NCBI GenBank assembly: GCA_029210915.1
Contig: JARGGJ010000007.1
Location: 1 to 64,000, forward strand
Source of the DNA: Patescibacteria group bacterium
GTDB taxonomy: Bacteria; Patescibacteriota; Patescibacteriia; 2-12-FULL-60-25
Length of the DNA: 64,000 nt
Direction: 5' to 3'
Shown: positions 39,869 through 48,351 of the stretch, piece by piece
Numbering within the stretch: the first letter of the stretch is position 1
How the letters are laid out: each line of letters begins with the position of its first letter
Made by a program: the position numbers and the translations under genes
Notes under the pieces: model-generated
Told to the model about the DNA's origin: nothing
Databases searched by the model: none
The model's input: only the letters and a program-made list of their open reading frames with translations

Positions 39869-40935
39869 CACTGGTAGGGGGCGGAACAATGGGCCCAACA
39901 GCCCCGCTTTTGGCATTGCACGATTTTTGGTCCAAAAAAAATCCAAAAGATAAATTCATTTGGATAGGCACAAAAGAAGGCCCCGAAAAAGCTCCCGTCG
40001 AAGCACGCGGTATCCCATTCGCGTCTATCACAACCGCAAAAATCCCTCGCTATTTAACATTAAAGCTATTTACCTGGCCTTTGGATTATTCGCGGGCTAA
40101 AAAAGAAGCCTCAGCTCTGCTCGATAAATACAAACCCGATATTGTTATTGGCGCTGGCGGCTTTACTCAGGTCCCGGTAATTAAAGTCGCTTCAAAAAGA
40201 GGGATTCCTTGCATTATTCACCAGCTGGATTTTACACCTGGTTGGTCTAACCTGGCGGTACAAAAATACTGCAAAGCAATAACAACAACCTTTGTTTATC
40301 ATTATAAAAAGTTTCGCAAATGTAAAAACGAGCAACACATTGCCACGCCAAACAGGTTCGCTACAATGGATTGGCCCGATAAAAAACTCTCTCGAGAGCA
40401 TTTTGGTTTTAAAAACGGTGAACCTTTAGTGCTGGTTATCGGCGGCGGCACCGGCGCACGCGCATTAAATCAAGTTATAGAAGCAAATTTAGATAAATGG
40501 CTCAAAAAAGTTCAAATACTTCACATCACCGGTAAAGGCAGAAGCTCAAACCCCAATGAACGAACAGGTTATAAAAGATACGAATTCTTGGATCGCGACG
40601 AACTCCTTAAAGCCTACATCTCCGCAGACATCGTCATATCCCGCGCCGGCATGGGCGGTATAACAGACCTCGCAACCCTCTGTAAGCCAACAATCCTTGT
40701 TCCTATCCCAAGCACACACCAAGAAAAAAACACCCGCCACCTGCTGGATACCATCATAGAAGTCAAAGAACGCAATAATTTCTTCGAAGATCTCTACACC
40801 GAGGTCCGCCGCCTGCGCAAAGACCCCGAAAAATGCAAACACCTCGGCTACGAACTAAACCGCCTCATCAAAACTGATGACGGAGAGGAGTTCGCATCAA
40901 TCATTGAGAGATACTTGCCGGAGGATTTGGATTAA
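39853..40935 (+). CDS. murG: MurG-like N-acetylglucosaminyltransferase
   Basis: MurG adds GlcNAc to lipid I, giving lipid II. The ATG at 39853 follows AAAGGAAC and overlaps the ftsW end. GGGTMGPTAPL at residues 8-18 replaces the usual GGTGGHxxPA; IVIGAGGFTQVPVIKVA, LVIGGGTGARALNQ and SRAGMGGITDLATLCKPTILVPIP are recognisable. The missing His in the first loop is notable, since it normally sits near the lipid I site. At 360 aa the length is normal. The operon position supports the call despite sequence drift. Confidence 0.88.
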   Translation: MARTIALVGGGTMGPTAPLLALHDFWSKKNPKDKFIWIGTKEGPEKAPVEARGIPFASITTAKIPRYLTLKLFTWPLDYSRAKKEASALLDKYKPDIVIGAGGFTQVPVIKVASKRGIPCIIHQLDFTPGWSNLAVQKYCKAITTTFVYHYKKFRKCKNEQHIATPNRFATMDWPDKKLSREHFGFKNGEPLVLVIGGGTGARALNQVIEANLDKWLKKVQILHITGKGRSSNPNERTGYKRYEFLDRDELLKAYISADIVISRAGMGGITDLATLCKPTILVPIPSTHQEKNTRHLLDTIIEVKERNNFFEDLYTEVRRLRKDPEKCKHLGYELNRLIKTDDGEEFASIIERYLPEDLD

Positions 40936-40961
40936 AAAAAACACTCGTTTCAAGTCGAGTG
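40933..40961 (-). terminator. Terminator of the HTH gene, just after murG
   Basis: The hairpin CACTCG-N8-CGAGTG (40942-40961) is followed on the minus strand by eight T. It may also hinder transcription from the murG side. Confidence 0.8.
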
Positions 40962-40964
40962 CTA

Positions 40965-41762
40965 TTAGCCGGCTCTGTTAAGCCTCGCAGACTCCCGCAG
41001 TAGAGTAGCTACATCCGGATTATTAACATCTAGGTCGTAGGTATCAATAATCCTTTCAGCAAAATTCTCTGAAAGTGCGATTTTGCCATTAATTAAACCA
41101 GAAATGTAAGAGGTATGGGTTTGAAGCTTTGTCACCATAGCTATACTTGTTGTCCTTGGTAAATGTCTACGCAACTCCGCTAGTGCCCGCTTTTGTTCTT
41201 TTGGTTTAATCGACAAACGCTTAGCGCGTATTTTTTGTAAGTGTATGCGCAGATTCTCAGCTAGAGCAGGTGAAGCTGTATTACGAATGATCTTTTTAAT
41301 AGTAGTTTCACTTAATTTTTGATGACCGTTTTTTATTGCTGACAACTGGCCGTAATGAATACCGAGTTTTTTTGCAACTTCTCCTTGCTTCATATCAGAA
41401 GGAAATGAATTGATAACTTCTTGAACCAATCGTTTTTGTTCTACACGCCAATCGTATTCGCCGTCTTCTATTGTTGTTACCATGCCATTAGATTCGCTTG
41501 ATATTACACCTGAACCAGTACACTTGCGTTCACTTGAAAATTTAAGCGTATACAATTCATCCTGCTTTAAAGACGCTTCTAACATTTTTATTACAATAGG
41601 CAGGTTTGATTTTTGTGTATCAGAAAAACTAAGTTTGAGAGTATTTGTATCTTCGTCTTCTGTATATACCTCAATGAGAGATGTTAAACTCGCATCTTCC
41701 ATAAACATTTCAATAACTGCTTTAATCTCTAGTGCGGTTGCATTTGTCAAAGTACAATCCAT
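40965..41762 (-). CDS. Helix-turn-helix regulator (265 aa), two HTH-like segments
   Basis: The start at 41762 is preferred because GAGGAG lies nine bases upstream and a good promoter sits before it; the open frame reaches 41795. The first 95 residues are an unassigned alpha/beta region. Two Xre-like helix-turn-helix units follow: MKQGEVAKKLGIHYGQLSAI then GHQKLSETTIKKI, and MVTKLQTHTSYISGLINGKI then ALSENFAERI. It is probably a DNA-binding regulator. The target is unknown and may include its own promoter. It is transcribed opposite to the murG operon, with convergent ends. Confidence 0.75.
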   Translation of the reverse strand: MDCTLTNATALEIKAVIEMFMEDASLTSLIEVYTEDEDTNTLKLSFSDTQKSNLPIVIKMLEASLKQDELYTLKFSSERKCTGSGVISSESNGMVTTIEDGEYDWRVEQKRLVQEVINSFPSDMKQGEVAKKLGIHYGQLSAIKNGHQKLSETTIKKIIRNTASPALAENLRIHLQKIRAKRLSIKPKEQKRALAELRRHLPRTTSIAMVTKLQTHTSYISGLINGKIALSENFAERIIDTYDLDVNNPDVATLLRESARLNRAG

Positions 41763-41785
41763 TACTTTTTCTCCTCTTAACAGTG

Positions 41786-41814
41786 AGTTAAACAATAATA
41801 TTGGAATATGTCAA
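41786..41814 (-). promoter_or_regulatory. Promoter of the HTH regulator gene
   Basis: On the minus strand, TTGACA (41814-41809), a 17-base spacer, and TTAACT (41791-41786). The leader would be about 20 bases and includes the GAGGAG site. Confidence 0.65.
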
Positions 41815-42060
41815 TCATAGAGAGGGTGCCATTTCAAACGGAAGTTAATTTCATCTGAGCCACGTGAATCATCATAACTATCTAAAAAATAAAAATCGCC
41901 CTATTACTAAGACGATTTATAATGCGGTTGTCCGCAGCTGAGTCTTTTGAGCTATTTGCCCCTCGACTCCGCTCAGGACATCCGCCTCCCTTCACTCATA
42001 GGCTTCTTATCAGATACATGTATCTAACGGCGAAGTCATGAGCGAGCGAAGCGAGTCGAA

Positions 42061-42345
42061 TGGTGCGCGAGGTGGGGATCTTCTTCCGCCTTTGGCGGAG
42101 AACCCACGACCATTGGCTTACCCCCCTCCGCTGAAGCTGCTGGGGGCTTGAAAGGTTATCAAATAAAATTCTATGCAAACTAAAATCCCCCAAAGCTTTA
42201 TGCGAAGGGGGATGGTGCGCGAGGTGGGGATCGAACCCACGACCATTGGCTTACCCCCCTCCGCTGAAGCTGCTGGGGGCTTAAAAGGTTATCAAGTAAA
42301 ATTCTGTGCAAACTAAAATCCCCCAAAGCTTTATGCGAAGGGGGA
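42061..42345 (-). repeat. Two tandem broken copies of the tRNA-Lys 3' half
   Basis: Units start at 42061 and 42213, the second being 133 bases long up to the intact tRNA. Each holds the 3' half of tRNA-Lys, from the CCA end through the T arm to the anticodon-loop side (GGCTTA). There a GC-rich palindrome (CCCCCCTCC...GGGGGC) interrupts it and GGCTTA is repeated. After AAAGG (GAAAGG in the first unit) the tRNA ends and unrelated AT-rich sequence plus a second hairpin (TCCCCC...GGGGGA) follows. The first unit has an extra insertion in its T arm, TTCTTCCGCCTTTGGCGGAG. The units cannot form tRNAs. The 270 bases between the HTH promoter and 42061 hold only short palindromes (such as AGATACATGTATCT) and no gene. 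Confidence 0.85.
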
Positions 42346-42420
42346 TGGTGCGCGAGGTGGGGATCGAACCCACGACCATTGGCTTAAAAGGCCACTGCTC
42401 TACCACTGAGCTACTCGCGC
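42346..42420 (-). tRNA. tRNA-Lys (anticodon UUU)
   Basis: On the minus strand the acceptor GCGCGAG pairs with CTCGCGC, and discriminator A and an encoded CCA follow. The D arm contains GTAGCTCAGTGGTAGAGC. The anticodon stem-loop TGGC-CTTTTAA-GCCA has U33, anticodon TTT and A37. The T arm carries GGTTCGATCC. All cloverleaf features are in place. The adjacent broken copies lie directly downstream of its 3' end. Confidence 0.95.
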
Positions 42421-42421
42421 G

Positions 42422-42556
42422 TGCTGTAATCACCAATTACCAACAAAACAATAATCAATAAATCATCAATAACCATAATTTTTAAATAACCAATTGTTAA
42501 TTGGAGATTGTTATTTTGGTTATTTATTGGTGATTGGAACTTGGTTATTGGTTATT
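42422..42556. repeat. ATTGGTTATTGGTGATTGG repeat, copy 2
   Basis: CACCAATTACCAACAAAACA faces TTGGTGATTGGAACTTGGTT across AATCATCAATAACC. The right end appears to supply the -35 box of the glycosyltransferase gene. Confidence 0.75.
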
Positions 42557-42577
42557 CTTTAGCAATTGCGGTACAAT
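42548..42577 (+). promoter_or_regulatory. Possible promoter of the glycosyltransferase gene
   Basis: TTGGTT (42548-42553), 18 bases, TACAAT (42572-42577), with the ATG 28 bases beyond. The -35 lies within the repeat. Confidence 0.5.
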
Positions 42578-42605
42578 AGTATCACAAACAGTTAAATTGA
42601 TCAAG

Positions 42606-43778
42606 ATGCGAATTGCGATGATCGGAGCCAAGGGGCTCCCAACCCTTTACCCTGTTGGTGGAGGCATAGAAACGCATGTAGAGAACCTCTCGCGTCATCT
42701 TTGTGATAGGGGACATGAGGTAACCGTTTATGTTCGTAAATATGCCAATCCCAAACAGAAGAAAAAGCACAAAGGAATTAAAATTGTTACTTTACCGTCA
42801 CTCAAAACCAAACATTTAGATACCATAACTCATGTACTTTTGGCAAGTTTACATGCGCTTACCATGGATTACGATATCTGGCATTATCATGGAATCGGCC
42901 CCTCTACACTGTGTTGGATCCCGCGGGTCTTTAAACGTTCAACTCGTGTAATCTCAACTTTCCACAGTCGTGATCAATTCCACGAGAAATGGGGCGGGTT
43001 CGCAAAATTATATCTGATGTTTGCCGAATGGGCCACTGTTGCCATCCCGCACGCAACCATAACCGTATCACACGAACTGCAAATTCTTTGTAGTCTTTTA
43101 TTTCCTAAAAAAGAGGTGGACTATGTACCAAACGGTGTCGAGATTCCTAAAAAAATATCGGGCGTAAAAGAGCTTAAGCAATTTCATCTTAAAAAAGGTA
43201 AATACTTCATCCACCTGGCTCGCATAGTTGCGCATAAAGCGCAGGATGATAGTATCCGTGCTTTCAAACAACTAAAAACAACAGATAAATTGGTAATAGC
43301 CGGCTCTGCATCTTTTGATGATGTGGATTATCTTGAAGATCTAAAGATTCTCGCTAAAGATGACCCGCGTATAATTTTCACCGGCCACATCAGCGGGCCA
43401 ACTCTGCGGTCACTCGTAGGCAACTGCCGGGCAATGGTTCATCCATCACGCAGTGAAGGTTTATCGGTCTCTATATTAGAAGCGATGAGCAACGGGAAAG
43501 TCGTTATCATGAGCGATATACCCGCCAATTTGGAACTCATCGACCACTCGGGGATTGCTATCCCTGTTGGCGACATAGAAATGCTATCAGCCGCCATGCA
43601 ATGGGTAATAGACGACCCCGAAACAGCCAACATGCGCGGTGCACGAGGTAAAGAAATAATTAAGCGCTTATTCTCTTGGGAATCTGTAGCGCGTCACATA
43701 GAATACGTATATGAAGGAACCTATTATGAAAGAAAAGGCCTGGCAAGATATCGACAAGTTGAAGCTCGCAATCGATAA
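42606..43778 (+). CDS. GT4-family glycosyltransferase (390 aa)
   Basis: The ATG at 42606 begins MRIAMIGAKGLPTLYPVGGG, the N-terminal GT-B loop of family 4 transferases such as those making rhamnose- or mannose-containing glycans. HLARIVAHKAQDDSIRAF marks the second domain, and HPSRSEGLSVSILEAMSNGK near 280-300 is the E-x7-E donor-binding motif. It probably transfers a nucleotide sugar (maybe dTDP-rhamnose, given rfbA and rfbB in the window) to a lipid or polysaccharide in the cytoplasm. The last 53 bases overlap the translin-like gene, so the two are coupled. Confidence 0.88.
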   Translation: MRIAMIGAKGLPTLYPVGGGIETHVENLSRHLCDRGHEVTVYVRKYANPKQKKKHKGIKIVTLPSLKTKHLDTITHVLLASLHALTMDYDIWHYHGIGPSTLCWIPRVFKRSTRVISTFHSRDQFHEKWGGFAKLYLMFAEWATVAIPHATITVSHELQILCSLLFPKKEVDYVPNGVEIPKKISGVKELKQFHLKKGKYFIHLARIVAHKAQDDSIRAFKQLKTTDKLVIAGSASFDDVDYLEDLKILAKDDPRIIFTGHISGPTLRSLVGNCRAMVHPSRSEGLSVSILEAMSNGKVVIMSDIPANLELIDHSGIAIPVGDIEMLSAAMQWVIDDPETANMRGARGKEIIKRLFSWESVARHIEYVYEGTYYERKGLARYRQVEARNR

Positions 43779-44289
43779 AGATCGAGCACAGCTCGCGGGG
43801 ATTGCCGGCGAGCTTTTACGTTTATCCAAACGCGCAATTTTTGCGCTCCAACGCCAAGATAAAGCCGAGTCCGCGTCACGCCTTAAACAAGCTGATGCTT
43901 TATTAAAAACCGGCTTAAAAATCGTCAGCAAACAAACTCTATTGCAAAACGACGGAGTTTGGCGCGCGGCCATGGAAGAATACGCCGAAGCCTACATCTT
44001 CAACTCATTCATCACCGGATCTCTCAAATATCCTCCAGCTCTAAAAAACTATCCCGACGCAATCTACGGAGGCTTAGCCGATGCAGCAGGCGAGATGGCG
44101 CGCATGTCTGTTCTCTCGGCTACCGAGGGCGATGCGGGAACCGTGGATCGTGCCTACGCCGTTGCGTCACAAATCGTAGAATACCTAGCCGTTCTCGAGC
44201 TAACCGGAGGCCTGCGCGCAAAGTTCGATCAATCAAAATCGCATCTACGAAGGATTGAGGATATTAGGTACGATTTGTCGAAACGGTAA
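43726..44289 (+). CDS. Translin-family (COG2178-like) RNA/DNA-binding protein (187 aa)
   Basis: The product is all-helical. Its C-terminal half matches translin closely by eye: EEYAEAYIFNSFITG, then YPDAIYGGLADAAGEMARMS, then LTGGLRAKFDQSKSHLRRIE and DIRYDL. Archaeal and some CPR members of this family are octameric or tetrameric nucleic-acid binders, some with RNase activity. The Glu/Asp positions expected for catalysis in TRAX-like members (AGE, HxxE) are partly present in ADAAGEM. The ATG at 43726 with AAGGAAC eight bases upstream is preferred over 43711. It overlaps the glycosyltransferase gene. Confidence 0.8.
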   Translation: MKEKAWQDIDKLKLAIDKDRAQLAGIAGELLRLSKRAIFALQRQDKAESASRLKQADALLKTGLKIVSKQTLLQNDGVWRAAMEEYAEAYIFNSFITGSLKYPPALKNYPDAIYGGLADAAGEMARMSVLSATEGDAGTVDRAYAVASQIVEYLAVLELTGGLRAKFDQSKSHLRRIEDIRYDLSKR

Positions 44290-44575
44290 TTAACCCATTA
44301 TCTGAACCTTGATTAACTAACTGTTTGAACCTTGATTTGCGAACCGATTTACAAACAAATTAACCATGATTACTATTGGTGCCGATTAACCTATTGTAGG
44401 GGCGCATCCTTGTGATCGCCCGCGCCAAGGCTACAGCACGGATAACCACCCCACTACGTCCTTCGACTGCGAGGGTCACGCAAGAATTATCCCTACAAAT
44501 TGGTTAAATAAATCTATAAGTAATCAAGAAAATTCAAGCGTGAATCATGTTTAATCAAGGTTCAGACAATAAAAA
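44290..44575. repeat. Composite intergenic repeat, second full copy
   Basis: The 320-base gap before murD holds no gene. It opens with TCTGAACCTTGATTAACTAA, carries the GTAGGGGCG...CTTGTGATCGCCCGC block and AATTATCCCTAC, and closes with TTTAATCAAGGTTCAGACAA. That is the same layout as at 2514-2732. An ACTACGTCCTTCGACTGCGA piece is inserted in the middle. Confidence 0.8.
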
Positions 44576-44609
44576 TAATAATCAAGTTAATCCCTTAATC
44601 CTACGAATC

Positions 44610-46040
44610 ATGGTTCAAGACAAGCAAAAAGTCCTCATCCTCGGCCTTGGCCGATATGCAACCGGAAGCGGAGTTTCGGCGGCTCTTTATTTTGCTAAAA
44701 GAGGGGATGATGTGATAGTTACGGATGCACTGCCTTTAAAAGAAGTTAAAGACAACGTCGCACAGCTTAAGAAATATAAAAATGTTAAGTTCCATCTTGG
44801 AGGTCTGAATCTAAAAGATATTGACTGGGCAGATATTATCGCTAAAAACCCCGGTGTGCGCCGAAACGATCCGATGTATCTCCGCGCAAAAAAGCTCGGC
44901 AAACTAATCGTTAACGACATCACCATCTTTTTCGAAAAATGCCCTTGCCTCACAATCGGCATCACCGGCACGCGCGGAAAATCCACCACAACAGCTTGGA
45001 TAGGCGATATGCTTAAACGATCGGGTAAAAAAGCTTACATCGGCGGAAACATCACAGTTTCGCCGCTGACGTTCCTTTCGAAACTCAAAAAATCAGATAT
45101 CGCCGTTATCGAACTCTCCAGCTGGCTATTGGAAACCTGCGGAGAAGTTGGCATCTCGCCTAATATCGCAGTTTGGACAAACGTGATGCGCGATCACTTA
45201 AACACTTATGATGGCATGGAGGATTACGCTGAAGCTAAGGCTCAAATCATGCGCCATCAAAAACCGAGTGATATTTTCATTCCAAACTTAGATGACGAAC
45301 TTGTCTCGGCATACGTCAGTGAAGCTCCAAGTATCATCAAAGGTTTTTCAGAAAAGAAGAAGTCAAAATCAGTCGCTTGGGTATCAAAAGATAAATTGAT
45401 GTTGCAAGACTGTAAAAAACTAGTTGAGATTTTAGACATAAAAGATATCGGTCTGGCCGGAGCTCACAACATCAAAAACGCACTCGCTGCTGTGGTTTCC
45501 GCAAAAGTTGCGGGCGCAACTTTAACCGGCATCCGCGAATCCCTAAAAAAATTTACCGGCATGCCTTACCGCCAAGAAATAATCGCCGTAAAAAACGGCA
45601 TCACCTTCGTCAACGACACAACTTCTACAACTCCGGATGCGGCCACGGCAGCTATCGAAAGGTTTGCAAAAAATGGTCAAGCTCTACATTGGATTTGTGG
45701 AGGCGCTGAGAAGGATCTTCCTTATGAGGACTTAATGACTTTCGTCGCACGTCGCACGCGTGCCCACCGAAGCACAGGCGAAGGAGGGTCCCAATCGTCC
45801 CACGTTAATGTGCAGGTTTTGGATGGGACGGCGTTTAAGAGGTTTACAACGGCTATGAAAAAGCAGGGGATTAAGTTTACTAAAAATACTTCTCTCAAGT
45901 CGGCTTTAGATAATTGCCTCAAGATAGCCAAGAAAGGGGATGTAGTTCTACTTTCTCCGGCTTGCTCCAGCTTTGGTATGTTCAAAAACGAGTTCGACCG
46001 CGGAGATCAATTTAATGATTTGGTGCGTAACCTTGCGTAA
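44610..46040 (+). CDS. murD: UDP-N-acetylmuramoylalanine--D-glutamate ligase
   Basis: MurD adds D-Glu to UDP-MurNAc-L-Ala. The ATG at 44610 (MVQDKQKVLILGLGRYATGS) starts the UDP-binding domain; the in-frame ATG at 44547 lies inside the repeat and is rejected. GITGTRGKSTTT (about 117-128) is the ATP loop, IELSSWLLE and NVMRDHLNTY follow, and AGAHNIKNALAAV and NDTTSTTPDA mark the third domain. Its 476 aa slightly exceed the usual 450. An insert near residues 376-398 (RRTRAHRSTGEGGSQSSH) is encoded by repeat-like DNA. It probably forms a surface loop. Confidence 0.95.
   Translation: MVQDKQKVLILGLGRYATGSGVSAALYFAKRGDDVIVTDALPLKEVKDNVAQLKKYKNVKFHLGGLNLKDIDWADIIAKNPGVRRNDPMYLRAKKLGKLIVNDITIFFEKCPCLTIGITGTRGKSTTTAWIGDMLKRSGKKAYIGGNITVSPLTFLSKLKKSDIAVIELSSWLLETCGEVGISPNIAVWTNVMRDHLNTYDGMEDYAEAKAQIMRHQKPSDIFIPNLDDELVSAYVSEAPSIIKGFSEKKKSKSVAWVSKDKLMLQDCKKLVEILDIKDIGLAGAHNIKNALAAVVSAKVAGATLTGIRESLKKFTGMPYRQEIIAVKNGITFVNDTTSTTPDAATAAIERFAKNGQALHWICGGAEKDLPYEDLMTFVARRTRAHRSTGEGGSQSSHVNVQVLDGTAFKRFTTAMKKQGIKFTKNTSLKSALDNCLKIAKKGDVVLLSPACSSFGMFKNEFDRGDQFNDLVRNLA
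45739..45805. repeat. Repeat-like insertion inside murD
   Basis: TTCGTCGCACGTCGCACGCG and CACAGGCGAAGGAGGGTCCC, then TCGTCCCACGT, look like the short palindromic words between genes and unlike flanking murD codons. The reading frame is kept. Confidence 0.5.
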
Positions 46041-46074
46041 AAAAAGCTTTGTATGTAAAATCATACTTAACACA

Positions 46075-46130
46075 AAGCCTCTAGCCTCTAGCTTCTAGCT
46101 TCTAGCTAATCAAACTGCCATCAGCTAATG
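46075..46130. repeat. TAGCTTCTAGC/TAGCTAATG repeat before the AbrB-like gene
   Basis: CCTCTAGCCTCTAGCTTCTA and GCTTCTAGCTAATC repeat the CTAGC word. It is related in style to the tract at 37583. Confidence 0.6.
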
Positions 46131-46135
46131 AATGT

Positions 46136-46375
46136 ATGACTAAAAAAGATGAACACCCAACTTGCCCAATGTTTATTGGCTCCACAACCATGGGAGAGCG
46201 CGGCCAAGTTGTTATCCCTAAAGAAATTAGGAAAATTTATAATTTAAAAAAAGGCGATCAGTTCGTAGCCGTTGTCAGTCATCAAGATGCTATTGCACTA
46301 ATTCCAATGAGCAAAGCTAAAGTTATGTTAAAGCATATGACCGAGCAGTTGGACAACATCATCAACAATAAATAA
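46136..46375 (+). CDS. SpoVT/AbrB-type DNA-binding protein (79 aa)
   Basis: GSTTMGERGQVVIPKEIRKIYNLKKGDQF is the swapped-hairpin AbrB DNA-binding domain (residues 15-45), used by transition regulators and by antitoxins. The C-terminal helix (KVMLKHMTEQLDNIINNK) could dimerise. The stop is two bases before the exporter gene's ATG, so it is most likely an autoregulator of the MacAB-like operon that follows. It lacks a nearby toxin. Confidence 0.9.
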   Translation: MTKKDEHPTCPMFIGSTTMGERGQVVIPKEIRKIYNLKKGDQFVAVVSHQDAIALIPMSKAKVMLKHMTEQLDNIINNK

Positions 46376-46377
46376 AT

Positions 46378-48267
46378 ATGGTAGATACAACAGCCACACA
46401 AGCGCAAACAGCACCTGCATCTAAACGATCCCGATTCCGATTTCTTAAAAAGAAACGTTATTGGGTGATTTTAATTTTGTTATTACTGGCGGCCGGCTGG
46501 TATTACCAAAGCTCTAAAAACGCCGGAATCATCGAATACGAATTATTCGAGGCAGAACAGCGCGACCTGGTTCAAAGTGTGGAAGTCACCGGAGAAATAA
46601 AACCCGCGGCCCGTATTGATTTGGCTTTCGAAACCAATGGAACTCTGGAGCAAATCCTGGTTAAAATCGGTGATGATGTAAAAAAAGGTGATGTTCTCGC
46701 CAAGCTGGAGGGAGATGATTTAAATTTTGCTTATCGCCGTGCCGAGGCTGCTTATGCAATCGCTTCAGCAAGCTTAAACCAGCGCTTAGCCGGGGAAACT
46801 GATGAATCTATCCAAGTGGCGCAATCCGGAGTCGACCAAGCGCAAGCATCATACGACAAAGCCTTATCCGATCTGGAAAATACCAAGATACAAGTAGATA
46901 ACGATCTTAAAAATGCCAAAATAGCTTTGGAAACCGCTAAAAACAATCTCGATAATGCATCGCCGATTTCCGATCAAGCATTGGTAAACGCTATCGAGTC
47001 TTCGCGTGCGTCTCTTTTGGGTGCGCTTGGGCCACTGCAAACAGCTTTAATAGACGGTGACACAGTCTCGGGCGTGGATGATACGGCAACCAATCAGCTA
47101 TACGAGAAATATTTGGGAATATTATCGGATGGCTCCAAACAACAATCAGAGCAAAGTTACCAAATTGCCAAAGCATCCAAAAAAACAGCCGAGGAATTGG
47201 TCAACGCAATTACTTCCGATTCATCTCAAGCTGATGTAATCGCTGCGGCGGACGTGCTTTTAATTGCCATCAATGACGTTCAGCAATATCTCCTCGATGT
47301 ACAAACCGTTCTATCAAATACCATAACATCAACATACTTTAATCAAACCCAATTAGAAGCCAAGAAAAATGTAATAACTGCCGATTATTCTGCAGTAACC
47401 GGGCAAAAAACAACCGTAAACACAGCCAGGCAAACAGTTTTAAATGCAACTCTTTCCAAAACATCCGAACAAACCAGGCTCGAAGATGCCTATCGCACGG
47501 CTCAAGTTGCCTATGATATCGCATTAACTAACATAGATCTTAAAATTTCTACAGCATCTTCATCGGTTGCTATCCAAAAAGCCGCGCTCGATGCCGCAAA
47601 AGCAACACTGGCACTCAAAAAATCCGATCCCCGTGCAGTCGATTTAGCCGGCCTCCGCGCGCAAGTTCAGGATGCTAAAGTCGCCTTAGATCAAGCTGCC
47701 GCCAATCTGAAAAAAGCTCAAGTCATCGCACCGGTCGACGGCACAATCACAGATGTTGTCTCAGACATTGGCGAGCAAGTTGTTGCCAACACGGCGCAAG
47801 TTAAGATGATTGGCACAGAAAAATATGATATCGAAGCCCAGGTGCCCGAGGCAGATATCACCAAAGTTAAAGTTGCACAAACTGCACTTATAACACTTGA
47901 TGCTTATGGCGATGAAATAGAATTCGAAGGCACGGTCACTGCCGAGAACCCCGACCAAACCGCAATCCAAGATGCAATCTATTATGATGTTCGCGTTCAA
48001 ATCGACCAACGCGGCATGGAGATCAAACCCGGAATGACAGCCAACGTAACCATCACCACCGAAAAAGTCCCCAATGCAATCATCATCCCTCTGCGCGCCA
48101 TCAGAACCGATGCTGAAACAGGTGTAAAAACCATCCGCGTACTTGTTAACGATCAACCGGTAGAACGCACAATAGTCCTCGGCACCAAAGGAGACGAAGG
48201 TCGTGTCCAGGTTGTAGAAGGAGTGAGTAAAGGTGACATGGTGATACTGAGAGAAATAACAAAGTAA
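46378..48267 (+). CDS. MacA/HlyD-type periplasmic-adaptor protein (629 aa)
   Basis: Residues 25-43 (YWVILILLLLAAGWYY) form one membrane helix. A barrel-sandwich half-motif follows (LEQILVKIGDDVKKGDVLAKLEGD, about 90-112), then a long coiled coil (about 120-430) rich in Ala, Gln and Asn. The matching half-motif ANLKKAQVIAPVDGTITDVVSDIGEQV lies near 440-468, with beta-barrel and membrane-proximal domains to the end. The coiled coil is longer than in typical MacA (about 370 aa in total). In a cell without an outer membrane it would serve as an extracytoplasmic partner of the ABC exporter encoded next. Confidence 0.88.
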   Translation: MVDTTATQAQTAPASKRSRFRFLKKKRYWVILILLLLAAGWYYQSSKNAGIIEYELFEAEQRDLVQSVEVTGEIKPAARIDLAFETNGTLEQILVKIGDDVKKGDVLAKLEGDDLNFAYRRAEAAYAIASASLNQRLAGETDESIQVAQSGVDQAQASYDKALSDLENTKIQVDNDLKNAKIALETAKNNLDNASPISDQALVNAIESSRASLLGALGPLQTALIDGDTVSGVDDTATNQLYEKYLGILSDGSKQQSEQSYQIAKASKKTAEELVNAITSDSSQADVIAAADVLLIAINDVQQYLLDVQTVLSNTITSTYFNQTQLEAKKNVITADYSAVTGQKTTVNTARQTVLNATLSKTSEQTRLEDAYRTAQVAYDIALTNIDLKISTASSSVAIQKAALDAAKATLALKKSDPRAVDLAGLRAQVQDAKVALDQAAANLKKAQVIAPVDGTITDVVSDIGEQVVANTAQVKMIGTEKYDIEAQVPEADITKVKVAQTALITLDAYGDEIEFEGTVTAENPDQTAIQDAIYYDVRVQIDQRGMEIKPGMTANVTITTEKVPNAIIIPLRAIRTDAETGVKTIRVLVNDQPVERTIVLGTKGDEGRVQVVEGVSKGDMVILREITK

Positions 48268-48269
48268 TT

Positions 48270-48345
48270 TTACGTCCTAGGTACATCGTCCTAAGTCCTG
48301 GCGCTGATCGAAGCCAGGACCATGTACCCAGGACCATGTACTTAA
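48270..48345. repeat. CCAGGACCATGTAC repeat, copy 1
   Basis: CGTCCTAGGTACATCGTCCT and AAGTCCTGGCGCTGATCGAA pair with GCCAGGACCATGTACCCAGG and ACCATGTAC. The copy at 49120-49200 is very similar. Confidence 0.8.
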
Positions 48346-48351
48346 AGGGTT

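Noticed and set aside
42061-42420. Tandem units considered as a CRISPR or as three tRNA genes
   Set aside because: Only the last unit forms a cloverleaf. The others have palindromes inserted in the anticodon loop and lack the 5' half.
44547-44609. Upstream ATG for murD
   Set aside because: It lies within an intergenic repeat, and the peptide (MFNQGSDNKNNN...) is repeat-derived; the ATG at 44610 begins the conserved domain.
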